A DNA stretch of 64,000 nt from Zanthoxylum bungeanum (taxonomy: Eukaryota > Streptophyta > Magnoliopsida > Sapindales > Rutaceae). Shown here in pieces: positions 59,633-64,000 of this stretch. The translations under genes and the position numbers were made by a program. Below the pieces are notes generated by a model, which did no database searches, had not been told where the DNA came from, and saw nothing but the letters and a program-made list of their open reading frames with translations. Location of the stretch: the NCBI GenBank assembly GCA_019454045.1, contig SKCR01047761.1:1-64000 (forward strand). The letters run 5' to 3'. Position 1 is the stretch's first letter. Each line of letters opens with the position of its first letter.

Positions 59633-61870
59633 TAGTTTGAGCATGAAAAATGTTAGGGTTCATATGCTTAAAATTTGGGTAAAAATGATTTGAGCATGAT
59701 TTGATGAAATTATTTGATTAAGTATGCTTGAATGATGATAACATAGTGTTATGCATGATCAATTTCATGAAAAATTGAATTGGATAATTTTTCCCCAAAT
59801 ATATGGCTTGGCCGAATGCTTATTGAAATCATATATCATGGTATTTTTTGTTTTTTTAATCATTGGATGAGTTTAAAGACTTGGGATAATATTGATTTGA
59901 GATTCAATCGAATTGAAAATGAAATCGAACAAAAAACCCTATGAATGCCGTGAGGTATATAACATGAAATGAAATGATTTTTTGAATCAATTATGTTGGA
60001 CATGTGTTGATGATGATATGCATGATTAATGGATTAGATTAGTATTTTGGAAATGATAATTTAATAGATTAATCATGGCTAAACACTTGGATTTATTAAA
60101 TTATGAATTTTGGAAAATTGGAATTTAATAAATTGGGCTTGATTTTGAATTGGGCTTATAATTGTTGTATTTGGGCATAATGGGCTTGGTTGGGCCAAGT
60201 TGATTTAAGTCAATTTGGATTGGATCCAAATTGGTCCTAAATCATTCCATTAAGTCCAAATATAACAAATGGGCTTTAAATGTTTAATTGGGCCTAATGG
60301 GACTAAATTGGTTCTTGGAAAATAAGGGTGATTCCTTAATTGGGCCTTGGTATTGGGTTTGACCCATATTGACCAAAGCCCATGCCTTATGAAATCAATT
60401 GAAAGCCCATTGGACTTTAATTAAACAACATTGGATGTTAATTGGGCTTTGAGACCCGTTAAGATTAGATTTGGAATCTAAGTCGTTAAAGCGCAATAAA
60501 AAGTGTAGATATTTAATTTGGAATTAAATAAATGAATTAGTATTGAATACGAATTAAATTAGATTTAAAGAGTAGTTCGATATAATTCAAGAATTCGTAC
60601 TTCAAGTACTTATTCTCAAACGAGTTGGACTCGAGCAAATCAAATCGTTGTTTGAACATTGGATGATCACTTAAATCAAAGATTAATTAATTGGATTAGA
60701 TTGATTGAATAACATGCTATGAATGAATACATGGATGTGTTGAATGAATAATGTATATCGGATGGATATTAGAAGGGAAATAGCAATTTTGGAAATTGTT
60801 GTAAATTTAGAATTTATTAAATTGGACCTGCGTGTCCAGCCTTATCTCTCTTGATTCTTTGTATTCTCTTCTCACCTAATTCCCCTCAATGTTAATGAGG
60901 TTTCTATTATTGTATTATGTAATTGGGTAGAAGTAAGAATAGTGCTAGCCGGGGAGAGGAAAGGGAGTGATTTGTTCTAGGAACAATTTGTGCGATATCC
61001 ATCCGCATATCATTATTATTTTATTTCCGCGCCTTATTATGTTTTCTTAGAATGCATGATTAAGGGTGTATGATGAGACCTAACAAAGATAATAAATTGG
61101 TTGCCAATTTACGCGAAAAAACCCTCAAAACATATTAAGCGTTTTTCCTTCCATTGAGTGATTCTTACTCAAGATCCAAGATTGGCACTGGTTTGTTGGC
61201 CAAAGTCAAGACCTTTGTCCATCGCGGATGTGTTTGAATCATGAAGGCTTTGTTCCATATCGGTGTCTTGTCCAAGTTTTGATTTGTTGGCCAAAGTCAA
61301 GATCACTTCTTGTCCATCGACATCGATTACGAAGATTTCCAAAGTCAATGGGTCCTGCTTAACTGGAATCATTAAGCTTGTTGTGCCAAAGCCAAGGCTT
61401 AGTTGATTCAGAGGAAAAAGGTTAGGAAAATATATTGGATATATTGATATATATATATTATATATATGTTTCAGACTTGGAGGTCCACCTACCGGATCTA
61501 GGAATTGGATGGGATCCAATTGATCTTAGAGATCTACCTAGTTAAATATCATACAGCTTGTTGGCCAAAGTCAAGGTTGTGTGTTATTTAATGGGATACT
61601 AGCCCACTAGGAAACTAGGTTTCCCGAGTACTCAACAGAGGGTTAGAGGCTCGCCGAAAAATAGTGGGAGGCTAGTATTGAATTTGCAATTTCGTTCAAA
61701 TACTTAGCTTTACGCGCTTTAAAAATTATTTCGTCAATTATTTTATTAGTTGGACTAATACATTATTATTTTCTTCTTATAACAGTTAGACTGTACCCAA
61801 ACATCGTTAATCGAATAGTTGGACTATTGCGGTTAAGATGACTTGAAAGTTAAGCATTAGGGATATTGTC
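59633..61870 (+). other. Copia-IIC leader (about 2.2 kb)
   Basis: It is AT-rich and has no sense frame of note. In the second half TTGTTGGCCAAAGTCAAG or close variants recur at about 61192, 61286 and 61558, with a weaker one at 61379. An antisense open frame covers 61169-61519. The solo-LTR target of IIA is empty here (CTTCC at 61148-61152). Confidence 0.75.
61169..61519 (-). other. Antisense open frame in the Copia-IIC leader
   Basis: A 116-residue open frame shares about 80 residues with 47223-47513: FPNLFPLNQLSLGFGTT, FVIDVDGQEVILTLANKS and GQDTDMEQSLHDSNTSA. It opens with TTG rather than ATG. Conservation of an open antisense frame in two decayed copies is notable but could also reflect high overall identity of the leader. 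Confidence 0.35.
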
Positions 61871-62640
61871 ATGGGCGACAACGTCTTTAATGGCAGAAAC
61901 TTTCAAGACTGGGATATGAATCTCAGAATTGTTCTGGGATCTGAGAAGTTACTTTATACTATAGAGTGACCTCTTGGGCCTAAGCCCCGACCTGATCAGT
62001 TGCTTGAGCTAGAGCTTTGGAAGACTCATAGCGATGATAATGCAACTGCCCAATCGGTAATGCTTGCCGCTATGACTCCGCAATTCCGTCGTCAAAACAA
62101 GGGGTTGGATCCCTATGAGATGATGGTGAAGTTGCACGATCTCCACCGATCTAACATTACATCGCAAATATACGAGTTGCAGAAGAAGCTCTTCCGCGCT
62201 CGAATGTCAGAGGATTCGTCTGTTGAGCATCATGTCTCAAAGATGATTGCTGACATTGAGCAACTCGGACAGATGGGCATAGTCTTGGAGGCTGAGACTT
62301 CAGTAGATTTGATCCTACAGTCTCTCCCCGACACTTGGAGTAGGTTCATCATGAACTACAACATGTTGAACCAAGACCAAACTCTTGGAGAGTTGATGTC
62401 CACTCTGTGTGAGGCAGAAAATTAGCTCCTTTAGGGCAAGAAGCGGGAGGCGCACTATGCTTCAACATCTCAGACTCTGAGGGCTTGGCCCAAGGCGACT
62501 GAATGTGTTAAAAAGAAAAAGCATAAGAAGAATGGCAAGGCCAAATCGTCAAAGGGTTATGGGAAACACAAGGAAAAATCCCGAGATGTATGTTTGCAGT
62601 GCGGGAAGCGGGGTCACTGGAAGCGTGACTGCCACGAGTA
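61871..62640 (+). pseudogene. Copia-IIC gag and zinc knuckle
   Basis: The ATG at 61871 gives MGDNVFNGRNFQDWDMNLRI, a typical copia Gag start. A TGA at 61967 interrupts, the same frame continues with a 141-residue stretch (SVMLAAMTPQFRRQNKG, LYELQKKLF-like, VDLILQSLPDTWSRFIMNY), and TAG codons at 62423 and 62432 follow. The knuckle CLQCGKRGHWKRDC (62588-62629) has all four ligands. Three nonsense changes and no large deletion suggest recent decay. Confidence 0.9.
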
Positions 62641-63172
62641 CAAGGCACACATGAAGGAAATTAAAGCGGGCAAGGCACTGGCTACATATATGTTTGTTAT
62701 AGAAATAAACATGTCTACTTATAGTTTTAAAAATTGGATTTTTGATTCTGGTTGTGGTACTCACATATGTACTGATGTGCAGGATCTGTGGATTAGCAGG
62801 AGACTGGCCTCAGAAGAGATTGACCTCCGTGTTGGAAATTGGACTCGAGTTGCCGTTTTGGCCGTGGGCACTTATGTTTTGGAACTGCCCTCGGGGCATG
62901 TACTTGAACTTATAAACTATTATTTTGTACCTAGTTTGACTAGGAATATAATTTCTATATCTATGTTAACCCAATGTGGGTATACTTTTGTATTTAGAAA
63001 CACCGGGTATTTTATGTATAAAAACGAGATGGAAATTTGCACAGCTGATGCAAATAATGGTCTTTATATTTTGAATATAAATCAATCTCAAACATATAAT
63101 GTAACAAACAAAAGGCTTAAAGTAGTAACAAAGATGAAACTTATATGTGGCATTGTCGTCTGGGACACATAA
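62641..63172 (+). pseudogene. Copia-IIC protease and pre-integrase region
   Basis: It is open in the frame of the knuckle. The protease motif reads WIFDSGCGTHICTDVQDL, with DSG intact, followed by LPSGHVLELINYYFVPSLTR and NIISISMLTQCGY. The pre-integrase part ends in GIVVWDT with a stop at 63170; LWHCRLGHINK resumes in another frame at 63145. The protease itself looks undamaged. Confidence 0.9.
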
Positions 63173-63791
63173 ACAAGACACGTATATCCACACTTTCGAA
63201 GAGTGGGTATTTGGACGGATTTGATCCAAATTCATATGACGTCTACGAATCTTGTTTATTAGGCAAAATTCCTAAATCACCTTTCCTTGGTAAAGGTGTA
63301 CGTGCCACTGAACTGTTAGCCCTTGTTCATAGTGATGTTGTGGGCCCATGTCTAGCCAGGCTAGAGGTGGATATGAATACTTCGTAACCTTTACGGATGA
63401 TGCATCACGTTATGGTTATGTGTATCTTATAAGACACAAGTCGGAAACTTTTGAGAAATTCAAAGAGTTTCGACACAAAGTAGAAAAACAGACCGGCAAA
63501 AGTATTAAGACATTACGGTCGGACCGTGGTGGCCAATACTTAAGCAATGAGTTTCTTGATTACTTGAAAGAATATGGTATTCTTTCAAAGTGGACTCATC
63601 CCGGAACACCGCAATTAAACGGTGTGTCCGAACGGAGAAACCGAACTTTGTTAGACATGGTAAGGTCTATGATGAGTCGCACAGAGCTACCTATTTCCTT
63701 CTGGGGATATGCATTGAACAGTATAATACTTATTTTGAATAAGGTTCCGTCAAAGTCTGTTCAACAGACTCCATATGAAATATGGACATGA
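63145..63791 (+). pseudogene. Copia-IIC integrase
   Basis: The zinc part is MWHCRLGHINKTRI and CLLGKIPKSPF. The first catalytic Asp is in LALVHSDVVGP (near 63335). A frameshift near 63350 leads to TFTDDASRYGYVYLI, the second Asp in TLRSDRGGQYLS and the Glu in LNGVSERRNRTLLDMV. The frame ends at PYEIWT followed by TGA (63789), and the next domain continues in other frames. All three catalytic residues are present. Confidence 0.9.
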
Positions 63792-64000
63792 AAGAAATCG
63801 GGTTTCTCATTCCTGAAGATTTGGGGTTACTGGGCATACATCAAACGTTTGGAAGGTACCAAACTAGAACCCAAATCGGATAAATGCCTATTTGTAGGAT
63901 ATCCTAGGGAAACCAAAGGATATTACTTCTATCACCCATAAGAGAACAAAGTATTTGTTGCTCTACATGCGGTTTTCCTTGAGAAGGAATTCCTAAATGC
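63792..64000 (+). pseudogene. Copia-IIC integrase C-terminal/RT connector, cut by the window
   Basis: KSDKCLFVGYPRETKGYYFY and FVALHAVFLEKEF can be read near 63880-63995, with a TAA near 63940. This is the conserved region between integrase and RT. Confidence 0.8.

Larger units (their letters stand above)
57698..64000 (+). mobile_element. Copia-IIC: youngest-looking Copia-II copy, cut by the window end
   Basis: The 5' LTR (57698-59616), PBS (59618), leader, gag, protease and integrase are in order on the plus strand; the RT start is reached at the edge. It sits inside Copia-IIB after CCTCT (57693-57697); the IIB sequence without the insertion can be inferred from Copia-IIA at 50155-50180. 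Coding parts have few lesions compared with IIA. Confidence 0.9.

Overview
This window is intergenic heterochromatin of a plant nuclear genome, most likely a eudicot. It is AT-rich and built almost entirely from LTR retrotransposons (Ty1/copia and Ty3/gypsy), with smaller DNA-transposon pieces. I found no intact host gene, tRNA or rRNA; the only candidate for host coding sequence is one short exon-like stretch near 28.5 kb. The species cannot be named from the sequence.

Left part (1-13.5 kb). A truncated copia-type LTR (1-965) is followed by a complete but decayed minus-strand element, Copia-I (1190-9570), with a perfect 5-bp duplication CGACC at both ends. Copia-I sits in the remains of an old gypsy element, Tat-F (about 966-1189 and 9576-12050), which keeps gag and runs straight into an LTR start without any pol. 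An unclassified AT-rich stretch fills 12.05-13.5 kb.

Middle part (13.5-28.9 kb). Tat-E (13519-24987, minus strand) is a gypsy element with gag, protease, RT-RNase H, a second (archaeal-type) RNase H and integrase. The second RNase H marks it as Tat lineage. Its LTR and 3' untranslated region hold tandem arrays. Its 5' LTR is cut to 326 bp and abuts a broken chromovirus-like LTR (24988-26362). Then come a CACTA transposon remnant (26363-28378) and about 500 bp of possible older sequence.

Right part (28.9-64 kb) is a nest at least four levels deep. Copia-III (from 28888, plus) was interrupted by Copia-IIB (minus; its LTR starts at 30903). Copia-IIA (30979-54225, plus, duplication GGAAA) landed in the LTR of IIB. 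Tat-G (32781-43731, plus, duplication AGCAC) landed in the 5' LTR of IIA. A solo LTR (45412-47177, duplication CTTCC) and a hAT-type MITE (51617-52082, duplication ATGTGATG) also sit inside IIA. Copia-IIC (57698 to the window end, plus) landed in the body of IIB. Because three copies of the Copia-II family are present, the uninterrupted version of almost every insertion site can be read elsewhere in this same window.

How the parts relate: Tat-G has two near-identical 3.4-kb LTRs, a PBS, a PPT and one gag, but lacks protease, RT, RNase H and integrase. It keeps a trace of the integrase tail, so it looks like a deletion derivative that moved using enzymes from a relative such as Tat-E. No coding unit in the window reads as a fully intact gag-pol, so everything here is probably immobile unless helped in trans.
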